Shown: positions 33,222-42,881 of the stretch, piece after piece
How positions within the stretch are numbered: the first letter of the stretch is position 1
Layout: each line of letters opens with the position of its first letter
NCBI GenBank assembly: GCA_022843905.1
Contig: JALHMT010000011.1
Coordinates: 62,001 to 126,000, forward strand
Direction: 5' to 3'
Length of the DNA: 64,000 nt
Origin: Rubrivivax sp.
GTDB lineage: Bacteria; Pseudomonadota; Gammaproteobacteria; Burkholderiales; Burkholderiaceae_C
Notes under the pieces: model-generated
Told to the model about the DNA's origin: nothing
Database searches by the model: none
What the model saw: only the letters and a program-made list of their open reading frames with translations
Position numbers and translations under genes: made by a program

Positions 33222-33487
33222 ATGTGCCGATACGTCTTCCTCAACAGCGAAGCCCAGGACGTCAAGGTCCTGGCGGCGGCAAGGAAGGCTGCGCGCTCGC
33301 GCGGGTTACGGTGGTGCAGTCGCTGACCGGCACGATGCTGCAGGAGTTCGCCCCGACACAGGCAACCGAGGTGGCGCAGGCCCCGCGGGGCTGGCGCTAT
33401 TCGGTCGAGCGCAAGGCGACCAGGGTGCCCGAGCGCAAGCACCAAGGCACGGGGCGGGCCGGCTGTTGTCGCAAAGGGAGAGACTAG
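33222..33487 (+). pseudogene. frameshifted small hypothetical gene
   Basis: A frame opens MCRYVFLNSEAQDVKVLAAARKAA at 33222 and stops after about 34 codons. A neighbouring frame continues VTVVQSLTGTMLQEFAP...GWRYSVERK without its own good start. Joined by a single frameshift near 33295 they would give a coherent protein of about 75-90 residues. This could be a real frameshift, a programmed one or a sequencing error. The family is unknown. Confidence 0.4.
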
Positions 33488-33617
33488 GGCTTGAGGCGGA
33501 TCGGGGGCCCGGGAGAGTGCACCACGCTGCCGCCGATAGTGTTTATGTCAACTTCTGAGTGCCGATCAAGCCGTTGAACACTCCAGTTCTTACTATCGCA
33601 TGAGTCCGAGTTGCTGT

Positions 33618-33959
33618 TCATCCATGCGTTTGGGGGGCCTTGCCGGTGACGGCGTCGATGTAGCTGAAGTCGATTGAAGTGCCGTCGACATGATGTACAT
33701 GGAAACCATCGCTGACCCATCCTTCGCCGACATTCAGCTCTTTCGAAAAGTGCGAAATGCCAGAGCCGCACTTTGTCTCGGCTCCGAGGGGCAGCAATGC
33801 GTCGTATCGCTGCAGCAACGCTACCAAGTCAGCGTGATCTTGAGCGTCACTGACCCGATCACCTCGCCCATGCCGTCCCAGCATCTCCTTGAAATGCCTA
33901 AGCGCCTCGGTCTGCGTTCGCCACTGACGCCCATTCGGCAATTGCACTGGCTTTGCCAT
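33618..33959 (-). CDS. DUF3223 family protein
   Basis: This 113-residue protein matches the DUF3223 pattern in its opening MAKPVQLPNGRQWRTQTEALRHFKEML and the later LVALLQRYDALLP segment. The fold and function are unknown to me, though the family is frequent next to defence and mobile genes. It follows the subtilase gene by 21 bases and is probably cotranscribed with it. It may therefore be an accessory part of the ATPase-protease module. Confidence 0.7.
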   Translation of the reverse strand: MAKPVQLPNGRQWRTQTEALRHFKEMLGRHGRGDRVSDAQDHADLVALLQRYDALLPLGAETKCGSGISHFSKELNVGEGWVSDGFHVHHVDGTSIDFSYIDAVTGKAPQTHG

Positions 33960-33980
33960 TTGGGATCTCTCCTTTGGTGT

Positions 33981-36212
33981 TCACGAGCCAACCGATCCGC
34001 TTCTAAGGGGCAGGGAAATTCTGGGTTCGATGGCTTTGAGCAACCCGTGGCTGGCAAGAATATCCCCGTGGAGGTCCGTGTGCTTCGGCGCACGTACTGT
34101 CAGCACCAACGCATAGCGAATTAGTTCAGAGCCTGTGCCTGCGTTGGCGCCGCCGTCACGGGCGTTGTAGTGGATGTCGAAGCACGCCTGATTCAGACTG
34201 CTACCGAGCATTCCGTGCGTCGCGTGAAGCACTGTCTCCCACTTGCCGAGATCGCTGCGCTGCTCCTGCTCGGTCCGGAACTCCTGCTGTGAGAAGAACG
34301 CCTTCGTCGCAGCCGACCTGGCGCCCTTTTTGGTCTTTGCCGCATGCGGCCGGAACGCAATCGTGAGGCCAGCCTTGGTGTAAGCCGCCGCATCCTCTAC
34401 GTCCACCGGGCTTGCATAACAGAAGGTCGCCGACAGCGACACGCGGCCGGTCAGGGGCGCCTTGGGCAGTGGCACTGGCGCTCGAAGGTATTTCCCGGGC
34501 CGCAGCAACCCTTGGTAGAGGATGCGCGCCTCGCCGTCGCTGCACATGATGATCTCGTTCAAGTCGGTTGGAATTCGTCCCCAGCCGACCTCATCCGCGT
34601 TTGCGCCAGGGTCGCTGCGTGCTGCGTGGATCATCAAAGCCTTGATGGTGAGCGGATGCACGGCCTCACCAAGCACTGCCCGAATGCCGACTGCCGTTCG
34701 CAACACGTAGGGCGCTGCGAAACTGGTCCCCATCGTGGCAGTAAGGCTTGGCTTGGAACCACGGGTAGGTACATGGAAGTACTCTTTGGGGCTTCCGCCA
34801 AAGGCGACCACATCGGGCTTCCGACGACCTGGACTCCGCCCCGGCCCCTGAGCGCTGTAGGTGGCGCGTGTCCAGTCGGCCGAAGTCCGATTCGCGGCGC
34901 CCACACTCAGCGCGTTCACGCTATCGCCCGGGACTTGTATTCGATGCAGACCTGTTGCCACGTCCGCCTCGCCGTTGTTTCCAACAGCCACGGTCATCAG
35001 AGTCTCGCCGTCGCTCAACATCGTGTCCAACACGGCCGTCCAGGCGTGCACGTCCCCATCGTCGGTAGAAAGGTTCGGGCCGAGGCTCAGATTAATGAAC
35101 TGGTACTGCCGCGACAGCAGGACATCTTCAACGTGTCCGAGTGTGCGGTACAACTCATACGGATCCTCTTCGTCGGACAGAGCATCAAGGACGCGAAAAT
35201 GATCCGCTGAAGCAAAGGGCCGCGGCGCGACCGCGCCAGGCTCAATCGGTCCAAACAGGAATGCCGACGTCACACCGAGGCCATGCTCGTTGTAGTCGTC
35301 AATGTCATTGGCTGAGTCGTCTGACTTCAGGTATCGGCCCACATACCGCTTTACCACATTGTCCTTTGGAAGCCCGCCATCAAGGATGGCGACCGATGGT
35401 TCATCGGATAACGGTGCGGCCGCCGGCAAGGTGAAGCCGACACTGACGGGTGTGCCACGCGTCATCGGACGAGCCCCACGAATTGCCGGCATCGCCCGAA
35501 TGGCTCTCACCAAACTGAATCGAGCAAGCGCAGGGATCTTGCTTGCGGGTCCTGCGACGGCTAAGAAGAGCATGCGCCCAACCGGGAATTGCCATTGATG
35601 GTTCACCTCGAAGCCAAGCTTCTTCGCATAGCGGTCGAAGCGAACGCGCACCTCATCTGCACCGGAACCAGGCAGCAGGTGCAAGCCGACTTCAAAGACG
35701 CTGGTCGTTGCTTTGATCTCGCCACGAATCCGGTCTTCGATCGTCATGGGATCGAACGTTTCGATCTCGGCGAGTTGTATGCCTGGCTTGCTTCCGTCGA
35801 CGAGTTCACTTGCGATGCTGGGAAGCTTCGCGAATGCCGCACGGGTGCCGGCGACAAAGAGTTGTGTTGTGTCGCAAACTTCAGGCGCCGTCTTCCGAGT
35901 GTCGCTTCTTGGCTTGACTCGGACCGTTCTGCTACCGACGGACGTGAGATTCGCCGCGCGAAGGAGATCCCTTGGGAAGAAGGACTTCGCAATGTAGGCA
36001 GGGTGGAGATTGAGCTTGGCTACTGCCACGTCTTCGGGGCATGCATCAGCCGGTAGGGCCTGCATGGCGAGTGCTGTATCCAGCATACGCGGGACGAGAT
36101 ACTCCTTGGCCTGCGCCAAGGTGTAGGGGTGTGCTTTTGAAGGGACGATCGGTGGCGCAGGTATGTCGTAGGTGAGCAGTTCACCTTGTCCGATTAGAAA
36201 GCGCGCTGCCAT
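33981..36212 (-). CDS. ietS: subtilisin-like serine protease of an IetAS-type module
   Basis: This 743-residue S8-family protease has Asp in VAILDGG (about 275), His in NEHGLG (about 308), Asn in VAVGNNG and Ser in GTSFAAP (about 496), all in the right order. The roughly 270-residue N-terminal region and 200-residue C-terminal region have no signal peptide, so it is intracellular. It follows an AAA ATPase by one base, the layout of IetAS. That pair is described as a plasmid stability/toxin-antitoxin system on Agrobacterium plasmids and is listed among anti-phage systems. The ATG at 36212 has AAAGG nine bases upstream. Confidence 0.8.
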   Translation of the reverse strand: MAARFLIGQGELLTYDIPAPPIVPSKAHPYTLAQAKEYLVPRMLDTALAMQALPADACPEDVAVAKLNLHPAYIAKSFFPRDLLRAANLTSVGSRTVRVKPRSDTRKTAPEVCDTTQLFVAGTRAAFAKLPSIASELVDGSKPGIQLAEIETFDPMTIEDRIRGEIKATTSVFEVGLHLLPGSGADEVRVRFDRYAKKLGFEVNHQWQFPVGRMLFLAVAGPASKIPALARFSLVRAIRAMPAIRGARPMTRGTPVSVGFTLPAAAPLSDEPSVAILDGGLPKDNVVKRYVGRYLKSDDSANDIDDYNEHGLGVTSAFLFGPIEPGAVAPRPFASADHFRVLDALSDEEDPYELYRTLGHVEDVLLSRQYQFINLSLGPNLSTDDGDVHAWTAVLDTMLSDGETLMTVAVGNNGEADVATGLHRIQVPGDSVNALSVGAANRTSADWTRATYSAQGPGRSPGRRKPDVVAFGGSPKEYFHVPTRGSKPSLTATMGTSFAAPYVLRTAVGIRAVLGEAVHPLTIKALMIHAARSDPGANADEVGWGRIPTDLNEIIMCSDGEARILYQGLLRPGKYLRAPVPLPKAPLTGRVSLSATFCYASPVDVEDAAAYTKAGLTIAFRPHAAKTKKGARSAATKAFFSQQEFRTEQEQRSDLGKWETVLHATHGMLGSSLNQACFDIHYNARDGGANAGTGSELIRYALVLTVRAPKHTDLHGDILASHGLLKAIEPRISLPLRSGSVGS

Positions 36213-36213
36213 C

Positions 36214-37389
36214 TCATGCATCCTTTCTTCCGCTGCGCCCCTTAATAGGGGAAGGTCCAGCGTATTTGCGGATCGTGTCCCGAGAGACACCCGTCAATTC
36301 CATGATGCGGTTGTGCGAATAGGCCTGTGACTTGGCCAGTTCAATGGCCAAGGTTTGCCGATGCGCCTTATCGAGTTCCTCGATATGAGGCGAGACCAGA
36401 CTCACAACCACCTCAGCTGGCGAAGCCTCCTTCAGCAGCACCCGTCTCCGAAGCGTGGTCACCGACCGCTCGACATCGGACAGGGAAGACCCCTTGAGGG
36501 CATCCGCCAGCATCCCGATGTATGTCTCGAAGTTGCCTGCATCCCTGCCGAGAAATCGCCTGATACCCCGTTCGACGGTCGTGACGTCAGCGTTCGGAAA
36601 CTGAAAGATCGCGTCGAACCTCCGCCAAAGTGCTGGGTCGATCAGTTCAGGGTGGTTGGTTGCGGCGAGGAGCAGGCCCGAGTCAGGCCAACTGTCGACC
36701 TCCTGGAGGATTGCAGTGACCAGCCGCTTCAACTCTCCGACATCGGACTCGTCGCTGCGACGCTTGGCAATCGCGTCGATCTCGTCCAGGAGCAGCACCG
36801 CCTCGTTCGCCTTGGCATGGTCGAAGACCATTCTGAGGTTGGCACCCGTCTTCCCCAAGAGGCTGCTCATCACCGTGGTCAGATCCAGAACCCAGAGAGG
36901 CTTGTTCAGGCGAAAGGCGATCCAACGGGCGGACAGGGTCTTGCCGACACCAGGGGGCCCGACCAAGATGGCCGATCGTGGCGGTCGGATTCCATGAGCA
37001 AGCAGCTTGTCCACCTCGAACCGCTCTCGAATGAGGCCATCAATCTCGGTGGTCAAACCATTTGGCAACAGGGGCGCTTCCAGCCCAGATGCGCGGTCAT
37101 CGCAGACGCGCAGAAGCGACATTCGGGTGTCAGCGTCAACAGGTAACGATGCCTCGGGCGGCGAGAACTGAGGCGTGACCCCCCGCCGAAGCGCTGCGGA
37201 TCCTGTCGAACGGGTGTGCGTTGCCTTCAACGTCTCGTTGAGGCGCTCAGCGAGCGAGGGATGTCGCGTGCGATACCGACGCACCAACTTCGCCAGCCAC
37301 AGTCGAACGTCCTCCTGGGCCCCTGCCGCTGCCAGCCGTGCTAAATTGGCGAAATCGTCCTCCAACTGGAGATCTTCCTCGGCAGTCAC
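36214..37389 (-). CDS. ietA: AAA+ ATPase of an IetAS-type module
   Basis: This 391-residue AAA+ ATPase has Walker A GPPGVGKT near residue 145, Walker B LLLDEIDAI near 200, sensor 1 AATNHPE and an arginine-finger-like WRRFD. The N-terminal 100 residues are helical. The C-terminus ends in a helix-turn-helix-like segment (NRIMELTGVSRDTIRKYAG) that may bind DNA for autoregulation. By family it controls or feeds the adjacent subtilase. Translation starts at GTG 37389 behind AGGA, with a clear promoter just upstream. Confidence 0.8.
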   Translation of the reverse strand: MTAEEDLQLEDDFANLARLAAAGAQEDVRLWLAKLVRRYRTRHPSLAERLNETLKATHTRSTGSAALRRGVTPQFSPPEASLPVDADTRMSLLRVCDDRASGLEAPLLPNGLTTEIDGLIRERFEVDKLLAHGIRPPRSAILVGPPGVGKTLSARWIAFRLNKPLWVLDLTTVMSSLLGKTGANLRMVFDHAKANEAVLLLDEIDAIAKRRSDESDVGELKRLVTAILQEVDSWPDSGLLLAATNHPELIDPALWRRFDAIFQFPNADVTTVERGIRRFLGRDAGNFETYIGMLADALKGSSLSDVERSVTTLRRRVLLKEASPAEVVVSLVSPHIEELDKAHRQTLAIELAKSQAYSHNRIMELTGVSRDTIRKYAGPSPIKGRSGRKDA

Positions 37390-37428
37390 GTTGTCTTCCT
37401 GTATTCTTGTCGGCTCATCAATTGGCTA

Positions 37429-37458
37429 ATGATACCAGAAAATTGACGATAGCAGCAA
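37429..37458 (-). promoter_or_regulatory. extended -10 promoter of the ATPase-protease operon
   Basis: On the minus strand, TTGCTG (37458-37453) and TATCAT (37434-37429) are 18 bases apart. TGG precedes the -10 box (extended -10). The stretch is markedly AT-rich compared with its surroundings. It lies 40 bases before the GTG at 37389. Confidence 0.6.
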
Positions 37459-37499
37459 GTAGCGGCCGAGTTTTTGCTGGCAGCAGGGGCTGTACTCGG

Positions 37500-40400
37500 C
37501 TAGTGAAAATCCCTGCTGCTCGTCGCCAGCCCACCCAGCAACGCCGTCAGATCCTCGACATGCCCAGCGATCAGGTTGCGCACGTCGCCATCGCGCTGCC
37601 AGGTGCCCTTCACCGCCATCAGCTTTGAACGCAGCAGCGGCCCGCGCAGCTGCGCCTTGAGCTTGGGCCACACGATCACCTGCACGCTGCCGGTCTCGTC
37701 CTCCAGCGACACGAACATCACGCCTTTGGCGGTCTCAGGCTGCTGCCGCACCGTCACGATGCCGCAGGCCCGCGCCAGCCGCCCGTCAGGCAAGTCGTGC
37801 AGCTCGGCCGCCGTGCACCACCCCTGTTTGGCCAGTACCGGCCGCAGGATGGCCAGCGGATGCCGGCGCAGCGTGAGGCCCGTGGCCGCGTAGTCCCAGA
37901 CGACCTCCTCACCTTCAGGCGCGGCCGGCAGTTCGAGCTCTTCCTCGTTGACCGGCGCCTGTTTCAGCAACTGCGGCGCCGAGCGCTGCCCCGCCGCCTC
38001 CCAGACCTGCTGCCGCCGGTGGCCAGCCAGGCTCATCAGCGCATCGGCCGCGGCCAGCAGCGTCATCTCGTGCTGTTCGATCTCGGCCTGCTTGGCTAGG
38101 TCCTCGGCGCCGTCGAAGGGCCGCTCGCGTCTGGCCTTGAGGATGCGCAGCGCCGACTCGGCTTTCAGCCCCACCACCAGGCGCAGCCCGAGCCGCACCG
38201 CCGGCGGGTGTGGCAGGCCTTCCAGGGTGCAGTCCCACTCACTGCTCATCACGTCCACGCGCCGCACCTCGACACCGTGGCGCTTGGCGTCCTGCACCAG
38301 CTGGCTCGCCGAGTAGAAGCCCAAGGGCTGGCTGTTGAGCATCGCGGCCAGGAACTCGGCCGGATGGTGGCACTTGATCCAGCAGCTCGCGTAGACCAGC
38401 AGCGCAAAGCTCGCCGCGTGACTTTCCGGGAAGCCGTACTCGGAGAAGCCCTTGATCTGCTCGAAGATCGCCTCGGCGAACTCGCGCTGGTAGCCGCGAG
38501 AGGTCATACCGTTGACGATCTTGTCGTAGTACTGCGCGAGGCCGCCCTTGCGCTTCCAGGCGGCCATCGCGCGGCGCAGCTGGTCGGCCTCGCCCGGCGT
38601 GAACCCTGCGGCCAGCATCGAGATCTGCATCACCTGTTCCTGGAAGACCGGCACGCCCAGCGTGCGACCGAGCGCCTCCTCCAGCGCCTTGCTCGGAAAG
38701 GTGACCGGCTCCTTGCCTTGCCGCCTGTTCAGGTACGGGTGCACCATGCCACCCTGGATGGGCCCGGGACGCACGATCGCGACCTCGATCACCAGGTCGT
38801 AAAAGCAGCGCGGCCGCAGCCGCGGCAGCATGCTCATCTGGGCGCGGCTTTCGATCTGGAAGACGCCGACGGTGTCGGCTTGGCAGATCATGTCGTAGGT
38901 GGTCTGGTCCTCGGCCGGGATGTCCTGCATCGCGAAGGCGTAGCCCTTGCGCATGCCGATGAAGGCCAGGCTCTTGCGGATCGCGGTGAGCATCCCCAGG
39001 GCCAGCACGTCGACCTTGAGCAGGCCCAGCGCGTCGATGTCGTCCTTGTCCCACTGGATCACGGTGCGGTCGGGCATCGACGCGTTCTCGATCGGCACCA
39101 GGCGCGACAACGGCCCCTTGGTCAGCACGAAGCCGCCCGGGTGCTGCGACAGGTGCCGCGGCAGGCCCATGATCTGGCCGGTCAGATCCACCAACTGCCG
39201 GATGGCCAGGTCGTCAAGCGAGAGGCCGAGTTCCTCGATCCGCTCGGTCTTGATGCCGGCGCCGTCCCACCAGGTATGGTTCTTGGCCAGTGCCTCGATG
39301 GTCTCCTCGGGCAGGCCCAGGGCCTTGCCCACGTCGCGGATCGCCGACTTCGGCCGGTATGTGATGGCTACGGCGGTGAGCGCCGCGCGGGCGCGGCCGT
39401 ACTTGCCGTAGAGGTACTGGATGACCTCCTCGCGCCGCTCGTGCTCGAAGTCGACGTCGATGTCCGGCGGCTCGTTGCGCTCCTTGGAAATGAAGCGCTC
39501 GAAGAGCACCGACATGCGTGCTGGATCCACCTCGGTGACACTCAGGCAGTAGCAGACCACCGAGTTGGCCGCCGAGCCGCGCCCCTGGCAGAGTATCTGC
39601 CTCGAGCGCGCAAAGGCCACGATGTCGTAGACGGTCAGGAAGTAGTGCTCGTAGTGCAGGTCGCCGATCAGCTGCAGCTCGTGCTCGATCTGCGCCTCGA
39701 CCTTGGCCGGCACGCCTTCGGGCCAGCGCCGCCCTGCCCCTTCATAGGTGATGCGGCGCAGGTAGGTCGAAGGTGTCTCGCCGGCCGGGACGACTTCATC
39801 GGGGTACTGGTACTTCAGCTCGTCGAGCGAGAAGCTGCAGCGCTCGGCCACCTGGATCGTCTCGGCCAGCAGGTCTGCGGGGAAGGTCTGCGCCAGGCGA
39901 AGCCGGGTGCGCAGGTGCCGCTCGGCGTTGACCTGCAGCTCGCGGCCGCACTCGGTCAGCGGCCGGCCGGTGCGGATCGCGGTCATCACGTCGTGCAGTG
40001 CCTTGCGCGATCGCACGTGCATATAGACGTCGCCGACGGCCACCAGCGGGATCGCCGACAGGTCGCTCGCCTCGTGCAGCTTGTGCAGCCACATCTCGTC
40101 GTCGAGCTGCCGCAACAGTTCCACGCCCAGCCAGCAGCGACCAGTGAAGTGGGTGAGCAACCAGCGGGCGAGGCCCACCAGCTGCGCGTCGGTCGATCCG
40201 CGCACCGGCGAGGCCACGACGACGCAGTCGGCCAGTTCGTCCGAGGCGATGTCGCCCAGGTTCAGGTGGTACGTGCCCTTCTCCGAGGCGCGTCGGAGCT
40301 TGGTGATGAACTCGCAGAGGTTGCCGTAGCCGTTCAGGTTGCAGGCAAGCACGCCCAGGCTGAAGGGCCCCGGCGCATCATCGCCGGACGGCTCCGGCAC

Positions 40401-40694
40401 GGCCACGCTGAACTGGCTGCCGATGAGCAGCTTGAGGTCGATCTTCTTGGCCGCCACGTGGGCGCGCACCACGCCGGCGACCGAGCACTCGTCGGTGAGC
40501 GCGAGCGCGCAGTAGCCCTGCTTGTGCGCACGCTCGACGAGTTCCTCGGGCTGGCTCGCCCCCACCAGGAAGCTGAAGGTGCTGACGCAGCGCAGTTCGG
40601 CGTAGTCGGGCAGCCCGGCGGCCGGCACCGAGCAAGCGGACCTCGGCACGGGCGTGCCCGCGCCCTGCCCCTGGCGCCCATCGCCGGCCGTCAT
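37500..40694 (-). CDS. dnaE2: error-prone DNA polymerase III alpha subunit DnaE2 (ImuC)
   Basis: This 1064-residue C-family polymerase catalyses SOS-dependent translesion synthesis with ImuA and ImuB. The N-terminal PHP domain begins LRCVSTFSFLVGAS. The catalytic acids lie in PDIDVDFEHERR near residue 410. The helix-hairpin-helix region follows, and an OB domain ends the protein (GSVQVIVWPKL). Its length is that of DnaE2 and shorter than replicative DnaE (about 1160). The ATG at 40694 overlaps the imuB stop (ATGA). It is expected to be induced through the LexA box at 42882. Confidence 0.9.
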   Translation of the reverse strand: MTAGDGRQGQGAGTPVPRSACSVPAAGLPDYAELRCVSTFSFLVGASQPEELVERAHKQGYCALALTDECSVAGVVRAHVAAKKIDLKLLIGSQFSVAVPEPSGDDAPGPFSLGVLACNLNGYGNLCEFITKLRRASEKGTYHLNLGDIASDELADCVVVASPVRGSTDAQLVGLARWLLTHFTGRCWLGVELLRQLDDEMWLHKLHEASDLSAIPLVAVGDVYMHVRSRKALHDVMTAIRTGRPLTECGRELQVNAERHLRTRLRLAQTFPADLLAETIQVAERCSFSLDELKYQYPDEVVPAGETPSTYLRRITYEGAGRRWPEGVPAKVEAQIEHELQLIGDLHYEHYFLTVYDIVAFARSRQILCQGRGSAANSVVCYCLSVTEVDPARMSVLFERFISKERNEPPDIDVDFEHERREEVIQYLYGKYGRARAALTAVAITYRPKSAIRDVGKALGLPEETIEALAKNHTWWDGAGIKTERIEELGLSLDDLAIRQLVDLTGQIMGLPRHLSQHPGGFVLTKGPLSRLVPIENASMPDRTVIQWDKDDIDALGLLKVDVLALGMLTAIRKSLAFIGMRKGYAFAMQDIPAEDQTTYDMICQADTVGVFQIESRAQMSMLPRLRPRCFYDLVIEVAIVRPGPIQGGMVHPYLNRRQGKEPVTFPSKALEEALGRTLGVPVFQEQVMQISMLAAGFTPGEADQLRRAMAAWKRKGGLAQYYDKIVNGMTSRGYQREFAEAIFEQIKGFSEYGFPESHAASFALLVYASCWIKCHHPAEFLAAMLNSQPLGFYSASQLVQDAKRHGVEVRRVDVMSSEWDCTLEGLPHPPAVRLGLRLVVGLKAESALRILKARRERPFDGAEDLAKQAEIEQHEMTLLAAADALMSLAGHRRQQVWEAAGQRSAPQLLKQAPVNEEELELPAAPEGEEVVWDYAATGLTLRRHPLAILRPVLAKQGWCTAAELHDLPDGRLARACGIVTVRQQPETAKGVMFVSLEDETGSVQVIVWPKLKAQLRGPLLRSKLMAVKGTWQRDGDVRNLIAGHVEDLTALLGGLATSSRDFH

Positions 40695-42004
40695 GCAAAC
40701 ACCCCGTGCAGGTACCAGGCAGTCTCTTCGCTCGCCAGCCGCTCCTGGTAGATCCACAGCACGCCGGCGTGCTCGCTCAGCGCCACCCAGTAGTCGCGCT
40801 GGACATGCCCGGTCGTCGCATCGCAACCCTCGCCCAGCCGATGCCACCAGCCGCCTTCGACGCGGTGCGGTCCGGTCAGCAGATGCAGCACGCCCTGGTA
40901 CAGGGGGCGGTGGCCGCGCGTTGCGAGCTTGAGCGGCGTCGGCAGCACCCAGGTCGGCTGGGGCATGTTTAGCGGCGCTGCGGCCTTGCGGGCGCGCGGC
41001 ATCGGCACCGGCTGCCACATCTGCATCCACTCGAGCCGGTGATCCTCGGTGAGGACCGGGCGGAGCACCCGGTCAGGCCCCAGCCGGGCCGCGATGCGTT
41101 CGAGCACCAGCTGCAGGGACTCGCCCTGCTGCGCCTCGTCGGGCAGCAACGACGCGCTCTTCTCGTCCAGCGAAACGACTTCGGTCGCGTTCAGCCAGAG
41201 TTCGCCGACCGGCGCCTTCAGCTCGGTCTTGGCCAGGTGCTCGGCGAGCAGCCGGCAGAGGTGTTCGAGGTTGCGGCTGGGCTCGGCGGTGCGGATCGTG
41301 ATCTCACCCCCCTGCCCTGCCTCTTTCGAGCGCATCACATCGTGGGCCCACTTCAGGGTGAAGGCGGTGGTCCCGCTGTGGCGTGCCGCCAGCCAGCCGC
41401 ACATCTGCAGCAGCAGCCGGCGGGCGCCGAAGAGCAACGCTGGCGCCATCTCGACGCGTGACATGAGCTCCAGGCGTGCGTCGAAGGTCTCTGGCAGGTC
41501 GACCCACACATGGGCCTCGGGCTGCAGGCCGTAGGCGCGGTCCAGGGCGCCCAGCAGCAGCTTGTCGAAGCGCCGGCTCACACCCCCGCGGGGGAGCCGG
41601 CGCACATCCCCCAAGGTGCGGCACCCCAGTCGGGAAAGGATCCCCTCGTGGGGGGCCACCGCCGTGAGGGCCCTCATCGGGATGGCATCGAGCAGTTCCT
41701 CGAGCGGGCGCTTGAAGCCGTTCTCGATGCCGGCCCGTGCCAGCAGGTGGGCGGCCAGGCTGTTGGTCGCCCAGGCGAGCGCGCTCACCCCTTGGTCGGC
41801 CCCCTCCTGGAGGATGCGGTCGCGCAATGCGCGCTTGCCCCCGAACAGGCGTGCGCTGGCCTCCAGCTCGAGGAGGACGGCTTCTTCGGAGGTGGCAACC
41901 CGGGGTGTGAACTGCAAGGCCCACGTTGCGACTCCGCGAAGTGCCTCATCGGACGGTGGCGCGCCGTCGGGCCCGGGCGGAAGGAGTAGCGCCGCCCAGA
42001 GCAT
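40691..42004 (-). CDS. imuB: ImuB, inactive Y-family polymerase-like protein
   Basis: This 437-residue DinB-like protein acts as the hub of the ImuA-ImuB-DnaE2 mutasome, bridging DnaE2 and the beta clamp. The start MLWAALLLPPGPDG lacks the catalytic aspartate motif of active Y-family polymerases, as is normal for ImuB. The fingers/palm remnants (LGCRTLGDVRRLPRGGVSRRF) and C-terminal extension are present. It overlaps imuA by 59 bases and dnaE2 by four. Confidence 0.88.
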   Translation of the reverse strand: MLWAALLLPPGPDGAPPSDEALRGVATWALQFTPRVATSEEAVLLELEASARLFGGKRALRDRILQEGADQGVSALAWATNSLAAHLLARAGIENGFKRPLEELLDAIPMRALTAVAPHEGILSRLGCRTLGDVRRLPRGGVSRRFDKLLLGALDRAYGLQPEAHVWVDLPETFDARLELMSRVEMAPALLFGARRLLLQMCGWLAARHSGTTAFTLKWAHDVMRSKEAGQGGEITIRTAEPSRNLEHLCRLLAEHLAKTELKAPVGELWLNATEVVSLDEKSASLLPDEAQQGESLQLVLERIAARLGPDRVLRPVLTEDHRLEWMQMWQPVPMPRARKAAAPLNMPQPTWVLPTPLKLATRGHRPLYQGVLHLLTGPHRVEGGWWHRLGEGCDATTGHVQRDYWVALSEHAGVLWIYQERLASEETAWYLHGVFA

Positions 42005-42869
42005 GGACTGCTGCCTCGTGAACCGCAGGGCGCGCCGCGCCCTCCGAAAGAGTCGGACGCGCCGGCGTGTGGTGAGTCCCGTCGCGTGGAGCGCCCTCGC
42101 GCGTCGCGATGAGTCGGCTGGGCATCTGCAGGCGCGGCGTCAACACCGCTTCAAGCCCCCCGGGTACCGATCGCAACCGGACCACGCCCTCATGGGTGGG
42201 CCCACGGCGCTTGAGCACGTGGACCTGGATCTCCCAGTCCAGCGCGAAGGTGGCCATCACCCGCAGGCTCGCGGCCGAGGCTTCGTGCTGGGCCGCGGCC
42301 GGGCGGAACAGGAATACCGGACCCTCGCAGGCCTGCGCGCACACCTGCAGGCGCCGGATCTGCTCGGGGCGCGCCTGCGGCAGCCAGGCGACGAGCGCGC
42401 CACTGGCGCCGGACTTCACCAACTGCTCGGTGCACCACAGGCGCTCGGCAGGCGTATCCGCACGGACCCACACGAGGTGCTTCTCGTCGATGCCGCTGTG
42501 TCGCAGTCCAGGCAGGTGCGGTGTCTTGGGTGGCCCGACGACCACCACATTGCGCCCGGCCGCGACGATGGCGCGCAGCGCCGGACCGATCACGCGCCAC
42601 TCGAGAACGGACGGCTGTGGGCTGAGCACCTCGGCGATCGACTGGCACGGCCAACCGCCGCCGGGCAGTTCGGCGTCGAGCGCCGCGAAGCCGCTGGAGA
42701 CGACCTCGCCGGCCTGCGCACCCAGGTCGCAGCCGCGCCAGATGGCCTGCTCGATCTCAGGCGGCAGCTCTCCCGGCTGGGAGCGCCGCGCACGCGATCT
42801 CGATGGATGAACAAGGGCCTGGGTCGGCAACCCATCGTCGTCGCCGGCCCACGACAGGACAGCGGACAT
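41946..42869 (-). CDS. imuA: ImuA, RecA-like mutasome protein
   Basis: This 307-residue SulA/RecA-like protein is the first gene of the SOS mutagenesis cassette. Conserved portions include SGFAALDAELPGGGWPCQSIAEVLS and LVWVRADTPAERLWCTEQLVKSG. The Walker A motif is degenerate, as usual for this group. The last 50 residues are Ala/Arg/Pro-rich. A near-perfect LexA box lies 13 bases upstream of the start. Confidence 0.85.
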   Translation of the reverse strand: MSAVLSWAGDDDGLPTQALVHPSRSRARRSQPGELPPEIEQAIWRGCDLGAQAGEVVSSGFAALDAELPGGGWPCQSIAEVLSPQPSVLEWRVIGPALRAIVAAGRNVVVVGPPKTPHLPGLRHSGIDEKHLVWVRADTPAERLWCTEQLVKSGASGALVAWLPQARPEQIRRLQVCAQACEGPVFLFRPAAAQHEASAASLRVMATFALDWEIQVHVLKRRGPTHEGVVRLRSVPGGLEAVLTPRLQMPSRLIATREGAPRDGTHHTPARPTLSEGAARPAVHEAAVHALGGATPSARARRRATVR

Positions 42870-42881
42870 CGAAAAGCCTGG

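Noticed and set aside
38208..40751. 847-codon plus-strand frame over dnaE2
   Set aside because: It mirrors a full-length polymerase gene. Its His/Asp/Leu-rich composition is typical of an antisense shadow.
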